Positions 30,920-39,272 of a stretch of DNA of 41,192 nucleotides are shown here, piece after piece. The position numbers and the translations under genes were made by a program. The DNA is from a virus, in IMG/VR virus record IMGVR_UViG_3300045284_000220, positions 1 through 41,192 of that record. One strand, written 5' to 3'. Numbering within the stretch: the first letter of the stretch is position 1; the number at the start of each line of letters is the position of its first letter. The notes beneath the pieces are model-generated. The model searched no databases, had not been told where the DNA came from, and saw nothing but the letters and a program-made list of their open reading frames with translations.

Positions 30920-32836
30920 ATGACGCTCGTTCGTAAAACGGCGGCCGGCAAGCGGTCCGGGTCACTGACCTATATTCTGTCGGACGCTACGGTGGATCGC
31001 TACGGCGACATTATCGAGCCGGCCGGCTGGCAACTTGACTGGTTCCGCAAAAACCCCATCGCGTTGTTCAACCACAATGCCAACGCGCCGATCGGGACGT
31101 GGCGCGACATCCGGGTCGCGAATGACCAGCTCGTCGCCGAGCTCGAACCGGCCGAGCGCGGCACGTCGCAGCGTGTCGACGAGATCCTAAGCCTTATCGA
31201 GCAAGACATCCTCCGCGCCACCAGCGTCGGCTTCCGCAGCATCCAAAGCGAGCCGATCAATCCGAAGGATCCCTTCAACGGCACGCGCTATACCGAGCAG
31301 GAATTGCTCGAAACGAGCGTCGTCTCGGTGCCGGCCAATCCGGCCGCGCTGCAGGTTGCAAAGTCTCTAAACATTTCACGTGAAACCATGACCCTCGTCT
31401 TCGGCGGGCAAGCTGTAAAGAGACGGCGGGATTTGGCGACAACCGGCGGGCAAGCCGTGATCCAACGCCTTTCGAGGGCGGATATTCCCATGACCATTAC
31501 ACCCATTAGCCGACAGGTCGAGGACACGCAGGCAAAGCTCAACGCGGCGCGTGATGCGCTGACCGAGCACGCGCGCGATCCCGAGCACGACATCGACGAG
31601 GCCGATCTCTTGCAGCGTGAAATCGAGGTGTGCGAAACGAAACTCGCATCGCTGAAGCGCACCGAACAGGCGATCGGAATCCAAGCCGAACACCGTCAGG
31701 AGCAAACTCTAATTCCGGCGCCAAATAGCCGGCGCCCACTCGGCTTTCCGCAAAAGGAGATCGAGCCAAGCGAGCTCTTGTTTCGCGCCGCCGCTACGCT
31801 ATTCCGCTCGCGGGCCTTGCAGCGCTCGGTTGAGGATATGCTGCATGAGCACTATCCGGACCACGAACCTACCGCGATCGTCACTCGCGCGGCGATGACG
31901 GGTGCGACGACGACTGTGGCGGGCTGGGCGGCCGAGATTGTGCATCTGGCCCAGGCGGATTTTTTAGCCACGCTAGTGCCGACCTCGGTGTTTCCGAAAT
32001 TGGCAGCGCTCGGCATCTCGCTGACGTTCGGCCCGAATGCTGGCGCGATCAAAATTCCGAGCCGGACGACGACACCCTCTATCGGCGGTTCGTTCATTGC
32101 GGAAGGTGCACCGATTCCGGTTCGGCGTCTCGGGACCACCTCGATCACATTGTCGCCGCACAAGGTCGGCGGGTTGTCGGTATTCAGCCGAGAAATTGCG
32201 ATGTATTCCAACCCGGCAATCGAGGCGATCATCCGTGAGGGTATCGAGACGGACACCAGCATCAACATTGATGGCTTGTTGCTCGATAATGTCGCGGTAT
32301 CGACGACGCGCCCCGCGGGGTTGACCAATGGTGTGACGCCGATCACAGCTTCAACGGCGCACGGGTATACGGCGATCCTGTCGGATATCCAGGCATTGAC
32401 CAATCCGTTTTACGCGGTCAACGCCGGCCGGAAATTGGTCTTGCTGATGAACAAGGCGCAAAATCAGCAGTTAATCTTTGCACCCGGCCCGACAGGTGTA
32501 CCGTTCGGGTGGACGCAGCAATTCACCGATATGTTCAACGTGATCGTATCGACGAGCGTCCCGGCGGGACAGGTTTACATGATCGACGCTGCCGATTTTG
32601 TCAGCGTCAATGGCGCTGCCGAGTTCGAAGTCTCCGAGATGGCAACCCTCCACATGGAGGACACGACACCGCTCCAAATCGCTACGGGCGCGCAAGGCTC
32701 CGGTGTTCTCGCGACACCGACGCAGAGCATGTTCCAGACGGCGCAGATCGCGATCCGTATGCTGGCGAACGTAACCTGGGCGATGCGTCGGCCGGGGATG
32801 GTTCAGTACGCGACGGGTGTAAACTGGGGGCCGTAA
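30920..32836 (+). CDS. HK97-type prohead protease fused to major capsid protein
   Basis: One 638-residue frame. Residues 1-150 are the prohead protease, with TVDRYGDIIEPAGW, His52 in ALFNHN and Ser102 in ATSVGF as likely catalytic residues, followed by SVVSVPANP. Residues about 195-255 are a helical scaffold (delta-like), with ISRQVEDTQAKLNAARDAL. Residues about 285-638 are the HK97-fold capsid, beginning ELLFRAAATL and ending MRRPGMVQYATG. An internal ATG (M192) could start a capsid-only form, but no strong ribosome site precedes it. Autocleavage should release the mature capsid protein. Confidence 0.93.
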   Translation: MTLVRKTAAGKRSGSLTYILSDATVDRYGDIIEPAGWQLDWFRKNPIALFNHNANAPIGTWRDIRVANDQLVAELEPAERGTSQRVDEILSLIEQDILRATSVGFRSIQSEPINPKDPFNGTRYTEQELLETSVVSVPANPAALQVAKSLNISRETMTLVFGGQAVKRRRDLATTGGQAVIQRLSRADIPMTITPISRQVEDTQAKLNAARDALTEHARDPEHDIDEADLLQREIEVCETKLASLKRTEQAIGIQAEHRQEQTLIPAPNSRRPLGFPQKEIEPSELLFRAAATLFRSRALQRSVEDMLHEHYPDHEPTAIVTRAAMTGATTTVAGWAAEIVHLAQADFLATLVPTSVFPKLAALGISLTFGPNAGAIKIPSRTTTPSIGGSFIAEGAPIPVRRLGTTSITLSPHKVGGLSVFSREIAMYSNPAIEAIIREGIETDTSINIDGLLLDNVAVSTTRPAGLTNGVTPITASTAHGYTAILSDIQALTNPFYAVNAGRKLVLLMNKAQNQQLIFAPGPTGVPFGWTQQFTDMFNVIVSTSVPAGQVYMIDAADFVSVNGAAEFEVSEMATLHMEDTTPLQIATGAQGSGVLATPTQSMFQTAQIAIRMLANVTWAMRRPGMVQYATGVNWGP

Positions 32837-32845
32837 GAACCTTGT

Positions 32846-32878
32846 GAGGGCGGGGCTTTTGGTCCCGCCTCTCTCTTT
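32846..32878 (+). terminator. Hairpin after the capsid gene
   Basis: GGCGGG and CCCGCC (32849-32869), extended by GAG/CTC around one bulge, enclose a nine-base loop and are followed by CTCTCTTT. It probably attenuates transcription so that capsid is made in excess over the portal and connectors. Confidence 0.65.
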
Positions 32879-32895
32879 GTCGAGGGTATTTCGGA

Positions 32896-33357
32896 ATGGA
32901 CGAAACGCCAACGCCGCAGATCATCGAACCGGAGCCTGATCCGACGCAGGATCAGGCAAACGTCTTCAAGTTAGGTTCCCACGGCGGCGACACCACCGAT
33001 CCGCCGCTGCCGCCAAACTTTTCGCCTACAGTCATCGACGTGCCCTATGTCTCGGGGACCGGCAACGTTTGGGAACTGCTGACCTGCACGATGGGCAACT
33101 GGATGAACGAACCGACCTATTATGCGTATTCGTGGCGCAGGGATGGAACGACCGAAATCGGGACTGGCGATAGCTATACCCCCAACGACGCCGATGTCGG
33201 CCATAGCATCACCTGCGTCGTGATCGCCGGCAATGCCGCGGGGGCGAATGCCGCCCCGCCCTCGAACGCCGTCGAAGTAACGGCAGCGGCAGCGGCGGCG
33301 GCGCGATCGGTTCCGAGACAGCCGGAACCGCCAGCTCCGGCCGAAGGGAGAGCGTGA
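32896..33357 (+). CDS. Ig-like capsid-associated protein, first copy
   Basis: The N-terminus has PEPDPTQDQANVFKLGSHG. An Ig-like domain (about 50-130) reads LLTCTMGNWMNEPTYYAYSW, then YTPNDADVGHSITCVVIAGNA. The Cys pair before Thr-Met and after Ile-Thr could form the Ig disulphide. Such domains decorate capsids and bind host surface sugars. Its stop overlaps the next gene. Confidence 0.8.
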   Translation: MDETPTPQIIEPEPDPTQDQANVFKLGSHGGDTTDPPLPPNFSPTVIDVPYVSGTGNVWELLTCTMGNWMNEPTYYAYSWRRDGTTEIGTGDSYTPNDADVGHSITCVVIAGNAAGANAAPPSNAVEVTAAAAAAARSVPRQPEPPAPAEGRA

Positions 33358-33737
33358 TGCCATCCGATGCGACGCCGACGCAGCCGGAAGCGGATCAGTT
33401 AAAGCTGCTGGCGCACGGCGAGCTAGACCCCAACATTCCGCTGCGGCCGCAGTACCGGGACATTCCCTATCTAAGCGGCGTCGGCGAGGTCGGGGAGACG
33501 TTGAACTGCACAATGGGAAACTGGACCGGAGAGCCGACGAGCTACGCGTATGTGTGGGTCAGCGTTGCGCCGGATGGGAAGAAGCCGAAGCCGCCGGCAC
33601 CGGAGAACGAATACATCGTCGTCAGCACGGATGCGGGCAACAGCATCGAATGCGTCGTCATCGCTACCAATGCGGGCGGCAGTTCCGCGGCGCCGCCGTC
33701 TAATGCCATTTTGATCGCACCGGAGATAGCGAGGTAA
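33357..33737 (+). CDS. Ig-like capsid-associated protein, second copy
   Basis: A paralogue of the preceding gene: TPTQPEADQLKLLAHGE at the N-terminus and the Ig domain GETLNCTMGNWTGEPTSYAYVWV with NSIECVVIATNAGGSSAAPPSN. The ATG at 33357 has GGAGAG just before it; a GTG at 33354 overlaps the upstream stop. The pair is probably from tandem duplication and may form a capsid decoration or a portal accessory. Confidence 0.8.
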   Translation: MPSDATPTQPEADQLKLLAHGELDPNIPLRPQYRDIPYLSGVGEVGETLNCTMGNWTGEPTSYAYVWVSVAPDGKKPKPPAPENEYIVVSTDAGNSIECVVIATNAGGSSAAPPSNAILIAPEIAR

Positions 33738-33740
33738 GCT

Positions 33741-34055
33741 ATGCAATCCGACAAAAAAGAGCCTTCCACCGACGGTAAGAAAGAGCGATCCACCGACGAT
33801 GAGATCGCGGAGCGCGTAACGACCGCACCGCCGCCGCCGACGCCGACGCAAGCCGAGGCCGACGCGCTGAAGGCTGGCGCTGAGAGCGAAGCGCCCGAAG
33901 GTGAGACGCCCGAAGCGCGAAAAGCACGCCAGGAGCGCGAAGCCCGCGAGACGCCGGAGGAGCGTGCGCAGCGGCAAGCCCGCGAGGCGCGAGAGAAGCA
34001 GCAGCGGGACATGCGGCCCGGCGCAGGACCGGGGGCGGAGTACAAGACCCGCTGA
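33741..34055 (+). CDS. Small charged protein with TPTQAEAD motif (104 aa)
   Basis: The sequence is highly charged and probably helical or disordered (RQEREARETPEERAQRQAREAREKQQ), with PTPTQAEADALKAGAES in its centre. The same motif occurs in the two Ig-like proteins and the LamG-like protein of this phage. A scaffold or virion-anchoring role is possible. It ends one base into the portal start. Confidence 0.75.
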   Translation: MQSDKKEPSTDGKKERSTDDEIAERVTTAPPPPTPTQAEADALKAGAESEAPEGETPEARKARQEREARETPEERAQRQAREAREKQQRDMRPGAGPGAEYKTR

Positions 34056-35449
34056 TGGCGAACTGGCTGACGACTAAGGTCCGCTCATGGGTTGGGCGGG
34101 CTGCCGAAGGGCAGTACCGCCCCGGGCCTTATCTGCTCTCGACCGGCTGGCTGCCGGCAGGATCTCCCTGGAATTACTGGCAGACCGGGTTGCCTCAGTA
34201 CGGGTTGCCGTACGGCGAGCGCCGCGCGATGGTCGAGGCTTGCGTGTCGGCCTATTCGCAGACGGTTCCGATGTGTCCGGGCGACCATTGGCGCAAGCTG
34301 GAGAACGGCGGGCGCGAACGGGTCGCCAATTCCGCCCTGTCGCGCATCATGCGGCGGCCGAACGACTACGAGAGCATTTCGGATTTTCTCTTAAACCTAA
34401 CCCGCCGGCTTTATGAGCGGGGCGAAGCGTTCGCGGTCGCGATCCGCAACAATCGTGGCGAGATCGCCGAATTACACCTGATGCGGATCGGCACGCCGAT
34501 GATCGCCGAGGACGGTTCGATCTTCTATTCGCTGAGCGGCAACGAGATTCTGATGCAGCGGATCATGCTCTCGGTGCCGGTGCCGGCGCGCGACGTGTTG
34601 CATGTCCGGCTGCACACGCCGCGGCATCCCTTGAAAGGCGAAAGCCCGATCCTCTCGGCGGCGCTCGATTTGATGATGTCGGGCGCGGCGCTAAGCCAGC
34701 AGGTCAAGTTTTATCTCAATCAGGCGCGGCCGTCGTTTCTACTCGAAACCGATCTCGTGATGAAACGCGAGCAGGCGCAGGAATTGCGGGATTGGTGGGA
34801 AGCGCAGACGACCAGCGACAATGTCGGCCGGACGCCAATCCTGACCCACGGTCTAAAGGCGAATCCGATCGAAACAAACGCGGTCGATGCGCAGCTAGCC
34901 GAAATGCTCAAGATGTCGGATCAGAACATCGCGCTCGCGCTTCGGATCCCGCTGCAAATTCTCGGACTCGGCGGCAACACGTATTCCTCGACCGAGCTCC
35001 TGATGCAATCGTGGATCGCGTCCGGCTTGGGTTTTACGCTGAACCACATCGAGGAAGCCTTCGGCCAGCTATTTGGGCTGAAAGGTGTGCCCGACGAATA
35101 TCTCGAACTCGATACGCGTGCGCTGCTCCGCTCAGCCTATCGCGAGCGGATCGAGGCGCTGGCCCGCGGCGTCATCAGCGGGATCTATTCGCCGGACGAA
35201 GCGCGGGCGTCCGAGGATCTGCCAAAGGTCGCCGGCGGCCACGGCAATATGCCGAGGGTGCAGCAGCAGGTCGTCCCACTAAGCTACGGCAGCGATTTGC
35301 AACCGCCCTCGCCACAAGCCCCGCCGGCGCCGCCGCCGGCCCCGGCAGACAATTCGGCTGACGGGGGCGACAATGCCGGAGACGACACGACCGCAAGCAA
35401 ACTCGCTGCGCTCCGCGCTGCGTATGACCGGGAACGCCTTGCCGCATGA
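34055..35449 (+). CDS. Portal protein, HK97 family
   Basis: The 464-residue protein follows the HK97 portal pattern: [18 protein letters not shown], then [53 protein letters not shown], and [17 protein letters not shown] with [11 protein letters not shown]. Its C-terminus is Pro/Ala-rich ([12 protein letters not shown]). It forms the dodecameric DNA channel at one vertex. It lies after the capsid gene here, whereas HK97 and most relatives have portal before protease. The start overlaps the upstream stop by one base. Confidence 0.93.
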   Translation: MANWLTTKVRSWVGRAAEGQYRPGPYLLSTGWLPAGSPWNYWQTGLPQYGLPYGERRAMVEACVSAYSQTVPMCPGDHWRKLENGGRERVANSALSRIMRRPNDYESISDFLLNLTRRLYERGEAFAVAIRNNRGEIAELHLMRIGTPMIAEDGSIFYSLSGNEILMQRIMLSVPVPARDVLHVRLHTPRHPLKGESPILSAALDLMMSGAALSQQVKFYLNQARPSFLLETDLVMKREQAQELRDWWEAQTTSDNVGRTPILTHGLKANPIETNAVDAQLAEMLKMSDQNIALALRIPLQILGLGGNTYSSTELLMQSWIASGLGFTLNHIEEAFGQLFGLKGVPDEYLELDTRALLRSAYRERIEALARGVISGIYSPDEARASEDLPKVAGGHGNMPRVQQQVVPLSYGSDLQPPSPQAPPAPPPAPADNSADGGDNAGDDTTASKLAALRAAYDRERLAA

Positions 35450-36281
35450 TCCGCTAGCCGTCGAGCTCGGCACCATCGCCGGCCGGGTCGAGCGCGAGCT
35501 GCGCCTACAGGTCGCCGCACTAACCGCCGAGGTTCGCGAAGAACTGGCGCGGCTTCGCGCCGGCCGCGCCGACGCCGAGCTCGCTATCGCGGCAAAGCTA
35601 GCCGAGCTTCGCGATGGCCCGCCGGGGCCGCGCGGCGAGCCCGGAGAGCAGGGTTCGCCCGGAGTGGCTACCGTAGGCCCGGCCGGCGAACAGGGGCCTC
35701 CTGGGCCTTCCGGCGCGGCCGGCGAGCGAGGTCAGCCGGGTCCGCCGGGCGAAGCCGGCCCGGCCGGCGAGCCGGGTCCACCGGGACCACGCGGCGAGGC
35801 CGGTCCTCCGGGCAAGTTTGCGGCGCCCGCGGCCTGGGTCCGCGGCGTTCATTACGAGAGCGAGCTCGTCACGCATGGCGGCTCCACCTGGTCCGCAGCG
35901 CGCGATACAGCGGAGGAGCCACCTCATGATGATTGGATATGCGTCGCGGAGGCCGGCCGCGACGGCCGATCCTTCACAATCCGCGGACTCTGGAAAGCGG
36001 CCGGACAATACCGGGCGCTCGATGTCGTCGCGCTCAACGGTTCCTCGTTCGTCGCGCGGGTCGACGAGCCCGGCCAATGCCCAGGCGACGGCTGGCAACT
36101 CATCGCGGCGCAAGGCAACCGCGGCAAGGCCGGCGAGCGCGGGCCGAAGGGCGAAGCCGGTCCGGCCGGCCGAGCGCTCGTAAAGGCAGCCATTGACGCC
36201 GAAGGGCTATTGACGCTGACGGCCGATGATGGCTCGGCGATTACCTGTGATCTCTACCCGCTACTGGTACGGGTGCGGTAG
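35424..36281 (+). CDS. Collagen-like phage protein
   Basis: The ATG at 35424 is chosen; an upstream start at 35373 would overlap the portal gene more. Residues about 10-65 are a helical stalk, then about 65-135 are Gly-X-Y collagen repeats ([16 protein letters not shown] with one ATV interruption). The C-terminal half has two small beta domains ([21 protein letters not shown] and [18 protein letters not shown]) and a short second collagen stretch. Such proteins form trimeric fibres on phage heads or tails. The gene lies between portal and LamG-like genes. Confidence 0.85.
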   Translation: MTGNALPHDPLAVELGTIAGRVERELRLQVAALTAEVREELARLRAGRADAELAIAAKLAELRDGPPGPRGEPGEQGSPGVATVGPAGEQGPPGPSGAAGERGQPGPPGEAGPAGEPGPPGPRGEAGPPGKFAAPAAWVRGVHYESELVTHGGSTWSAARDTAEEPPHDDWICVAEAGRDGRSFTIRGLWKAAGQYRALDVVALNGSSFVARVDEPGQCPGDGWQLIAAQGNRGKAGERGPKGEAGPAGRALVKAAIDAEGLLTLTADDGSAITCDLYPLLVRVR

Positions 36282-37091
36282 TTGCCCCCGCAACCGACAC
36301 CGACACAAGCCGAGGCTAACGCGCTAAGGCTGCAAGCCATGGAGTCGGTGCCGATCGCCGGCCCCGGCGCGGGTGGCGCGTATGTTGCCAAGGCAGTGCA
36401 TTTTGATGGTGCTACTTGGTTGTCGAATGCGGGTTTGACGGCTACTGATAGTAATTATTACGGTTTTTCTTATTGGGTGCGACGGGGAGATGTATTGGTT
36501 ATCAGTCCTTTAACATTCGGTCACGATATTCCAGATACGTTTGCTATTTATTCCTCATTCGGATCGGCAGGCCCAAATCAAATACGAACGGATTTTAGTC
36601 CTCCTGACTTTAGTAGTGAATTTAGGGTAACAAGTTCTGGCGAACCTCTACCCGTAAGTGTGTGGCATCACGTTATTTGTGCGGTGGATACCGTCAGCAA
36701 AGAGGGGAAGTTATATGTTGATGGTGTTGATGTAACAAATATTTCGATAGATTCTGGTGCCGGTTTTACGTTTGTTGTTAATGGGGTCAATTTTTTCTTT
36801 GGTGGCGATGATGATGGAGACTCGCTAATTGGGGATTTTGCCGATGTTAGGCTTGCTCCTGGGCAGAACTGGTTGACTGCTGGAGATATTTCTCCTGCAA
36901 CTATGGCGTTGTTTTATGACCCTGCTACGGGTAAGCCGGTTGATCCTGCGGTAGCAACAACTGCACTAGGTGCGCCCTGTATCTTGTTCTCCGGTGATGC
37001 TGCCAGCTTTACGACGAATCAGGGCACGGGCGGGCCATTCACATTGACCGGGGCGCTGACTGACGCCCTGAGCAGCCCGAGCGATCCGTGA
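36282..37091 (+). CDS. LamG/concanavalin A-like protein in a low-GC segment
   Basis: The TTG start immediately follows the preceding stop, as the TPTQAEANALRLQAME motif is then included. The main domain (about 35-225) has AVHFDGATWLSNAGL, YYGFSYWVRRGDVL, SVWHHVICAVDTVSKEGKLYVDGVDV, and DFADVRLAPGQNW, the hallmarks of a LamG or pentraxin-like lectin fold. From about 36410 to 36940 the DNA is far richer in A and T than any neighbour, suggesting recent transfer from another genome. It may be a head- or neck-attached glycan-binding protein. Confidence 0.8.
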   Translation: MPPQPTPTQAEANALRLQAMESVPIAGPGAGGAYVAKAVHFDGATWLSNAGLTATDSNYYGFSYWVRRGDVLVISPLTFGHDIPDTFAIYSSFGSAGPNQIRTDFSPPDFSSEFRVTSSGEPLPVSVWHHVICAVDTVSKEGKLYVDGVDVTNISIDSGAGFTFVVNGVNFFFGGDDDGDSLIGDFADVRLAPGQNWLTAGDISPATMALFYDPATGKPVDPAVATTALGAPCILFSGDAASFTTNQGTGGPFTLTGALTDALSSPSDP

Positions 37092-37726
37092 ATCACGGCT
37101 ACCGGATCACCCGCGTCACGATGCCGGCCGCCAGTCAGGCGTTGATTGATCTCGATCAGGTAAAGGCTGTGCTGAACATTCCGCCGACCGATGTCTCGCA
37201 GGATGCGATTCTAACTCAGCATATCGCCGCCGTCTCGGTCGCCATCGGGAACTGGTGCGATCGGGTTTTTCCGGTGCAGAGCTACCGCGACCAGCTTCGC
37301 AATGTCTGCGGCTTGTATGCCCAGCCGCTCGTGGTACGGCAATATCCGATCGTGCTTGATGGGGGCGGCCTGCCGCAAGTCGTCATCACCGAGGACGGCG
37401 CCGCTCTCGATCCGAGCCTGTTCGAGGTCTATCCCGAAACCGGCCAGCTATTCCGCCTCGATAGTTCGAGCAATCCCGCCCTGTGGACCGGCGGGCAAAT
37501 CCTGATCGACTACACGAGCGGGTTTCCGGTCATACCGGACCCGGTACAGAACGCGGCAATCGAATGGGTCACGGTGCGCTGGTATATGGCCGGCAACGAT
37601 CCGACGACGCGCTCGGAGGCGATTCCCGATGTTATCGAGCAGCGCTACTCGACCGAGCTGACGATCGGCGCGATGCCGAGCGGCCCGCGCGAGATGCTGG
37701 CGCCTTATCGGATCTGGTCGGTATGA
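37088..37726 (+). CDS. Head-tail connector, gp6-like adaptor
   Basis: The GTG start overlaps the LamG-like stop (GTGA); an ATG at 37121 is the alternative. The protein starts with LIDLDQVKAVLNIPP, then LTQHIAAVSVAIGNWCDRVF, followed by a beta-rich centre (YPIVLDGGGLPQVVITEDG) and helix AAIEWVTVRWYM. This resembles HK97 gp6-like adaptors, which form a ring below the portal. Its place after portal and before a closure protein agrees. Confidence 0.82.
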   Translation: MNHGYRITRVTMPAASQALIDLDQVKAVLNIPPTDVSQDAILTQHIAAVSVAIGNWCDRVFPVQSYRDQLRNVCGLYAQPLVVRQYPIVLDGGGLPQVVITEDGAALDPSLFEVYPETGQLFRLDSSSNPALWTGGQILIDYTSGFPVIPDPVQNAAIEWVTVRWYMAGNDPTTRSEAIPDVIEQRYSTELTIGAMPSGPREMLAPYRIWSV

Positions 37727-38067
37727 CGCCGCGATACATGATCGCACGTCTCGACGCGGCCATCGCAAAATACGGCCAGAGCGTCACATTGCAGCGCACC
37801 GCGATCGACGCCGCGAGCGGCGCGATCACCGTCAGCGAACAGGTTACATGCCCGGCCCACGTCCGCGCTTTCGCGCCGCAGGATCTCCAAGCCGGTGAGG
37901 TGCAGGACATCCGGGTCATCCTCTCGCCGACCGGGCTCGGTAGCTTCGGCATTCCCAACCGCGACGACCGCATCGTCATCGGCGCCGATCCGAGCAACAT
38001 CGAGCAGATTGGGCCGCTTTATTACGGCGGCCAGTTGGTCCGCGTAAATCTTCTCTGTCGAGGATGA
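37723..38067 (+). CDS. Head-tail closure or stopper protein
   Basis: The 114-residue protein overlaps the connector stop by four bases (ATGA). It contains KYGQSVTLQRT, a pattern common at the start of phage head closure (gp16/SPP1-like, HK97 gp7-like) proteins, and the beta-strand series VTCPAHVRAFAPQDL, VQDIRVILSPTGLG and QLVRVN. The expected role is sealing the connector until the tail joins. The assignment is by position and pattern. Confidence 0.75.
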   Translation: MTPRYMIARLDAAIAKYGQSVTLQRTAIDAASGAITVSEQVTCPAHVRAFAPQDLQAGEVQDIRVILSPTGLGSFGIPNRDDRIVIGADPSNIEQIGPLYYGGQLVRVNLLCRG

Positions 38068-38068
38068 A

Positions 38069-38311
38069 ATGGCCGTAGGCGACAGCCTTCTACAGTTTTT
38101 CACCTACGCGCATTTACGCGACGATCTCAAGGAAGTGAGCCGGCCGTTTTGCGAGCTCGCCCACGAGCTCGTTACGACGCTGCCGCGCAATCCGGAACGC
38201 ACCGTCGCGCTACGCAAGCTGCTCGAAGCGAAGGATTGCGCCGTCCGCGCGATCCTCTATGTCGACCCGGCTGAAAACGGCCGGGCGCGAGTTCGACATG
38301 GATCAACGTGA
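38069..38311 (+). CDS. Candidate Acb2/Tad1-like helical hairpin protein (80 aa)
   Basis: The product has two amphipathic helices with the shape of the phage Acb2/Tad1 hairpin family: FTYAHLRDDLKEVSRPFCELAHELVTTLP, then ERTVALRKLLEAKDCAVRA. The segment LAHELV(x)nLP...ERTVAL(x)KLLEAKD matches the pattern LA...L...P..REK.LAL.KLEEA I recall for that family. Acb2 sequesters cyclic nucleotides to block CBASS, and Tad1 does so for Thoeris. The match is by eye. It lies among head-tail genes, two bases after the closure gene, and ends 14 bases inside the next gene. Confidence 0.6.
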   Translation: MAVGDSLLQFFTYAHLRDDLKEVSRPFCELAHELVTTLPRNPERTVALRKLLEAKDCAVRAILYVDPAENGRARVRHGST

Positions 38312-38768
38312 GAACATCCTATCTCGCCTAGTCGCGGTGTGCGGCGCCGTCGAGGGCGTCGCGAACGCCGTACGCAACCGCCTCGATGTCGGGACGCTCG
38401 AACGGCCGACGGTTGTTATTCTCGACGGCTCGGAGCATTTCGCCGACGCGCCCTCGACCTCGTTCTATGCCGAGATCCAGCGAATGCAATTGGCGCCGGC
38501 GATCTCGATCCACGTCCGCGGCTCCGATCTGGCCGATGGCGGCAGCTTGTTGTCGATCTATCGCTCGCGCGTTCTAGCGGCGATTTTAAGCGACGCAACC
38601 TTGAACAGCTATGTCACCAACCAAGGCGACGGCCGGATTCGTTACGCCGGCTCCGCGGTAGCCGTGCCGGCCGCCGAGGGCAAGGAATACCGAATCGACC
38701 TGTCGTTAGTATTCACTTACGTCCTGAGACTGTCCGACATCGCCGCCGCCGAAGGGAGAGGCGTATGA
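38298..38768 (+). CDS. Tail completion or terminator-like protein
   Basis: The ATG at 38298 is chosen over a start 39 bases earlier, as the overlap with the Acb2-like gene is then 14 bases. Residues begin MDQRENILSRLVAVCGAVEGVANAVRN, then a strand RPTVVILDG, and end LSLVFTYVLRLSDI. This fits the tail terminator and tail-completion proteins that follow the head-tail stopper. It probably caps the tail tube. Its stop overlaps the next start (ATGA). Confidence 0.7.
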   Translation: MDQRENILSRLVAVCGAVEGVANAVRNRLDVGTLERPTVVILDGSEHFADAPSTSFYAEIQRMQLAPAISIHVRGSDLADGGSLLSIYRSRVLAAILSDATLNSYVTNQGDGRIRYAGSAVAVPAAEGKEYRIDLSLVFTYVLRLSDIAAAEGRGV

Positions 38769-39229
38769 TCCCGCTTACGATCGAAATGGATGACACGCGC
38801 CTTCGGGCGCGCTTTGACAAGATATCGAACGGACTTAAAGCGGAACTTCACAGCGTAATCACCAAAGAAACCGATGAATTGCTAGCCCGCGTTCAAGCCG
38901 CCGAGCCGGTACGCACCGGCTATTTACGGTCACAAACGCACGCGTATGTCGATGAGGGGCCGAATTTTATTCGAGGCAGAGTGCGCATCCTGCGCACCGG
39001 CCGCGCGTCACGCGCCGGCGCCGCATTTGGAGCGCTCGAATATGGAGCACCAGGGCCACGCGGCAGATTTCCGGTAAGAGCTTACACACGAGGGTCAGGC
39101 CCGGTTCGCGCCTATGACCGCACTGCACATATTCGTGCGAGGCGCTTTCTGCGCGGGTCCTTCGAAGCAATGCGGCAAGAGATAGTGGCTGAGATCAAGC
39201 AAACGGCCGCTCGGGCCATCCTTAAATAA
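38765..39229 (+). CDS. HK97 gp10-like tail component
   Basis: The 154-residue protein begins MIPLTIEMDDTRLRARFDK, then PVRTGYLRSQTHAYV and FGALEYGAPGPRGRFPVRAY, the pattern of HK97 gp10-like tail or neck proteins: a Thr-Gly turn, Leu-Arg-Ser, then EYG. The C-terminus is a basic helix. It helps join the tail to the head. It overlaps the upstream stop, and a 43-bp gap before the tail tube gene follows. Confidence 0.8.
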   Translation: MIPLTIEMDDTRLRARFDKISNGLKAELHSVITKETDELLARVQAAEPVRTGYLRSQTHAYVDEGPNFIRGRVRILRTGRASRAGAAFGALEYGAPGPRGRFPVRAYTRGSGPVRAYDRTAHIRARRFLRGSFEAMRQEIVAEIKQTAARAILK

Positions 39230-39272
39230 GTAACGAAATCCCGTTTAGACCTCTACGAAGGAGCAGCAAGTC

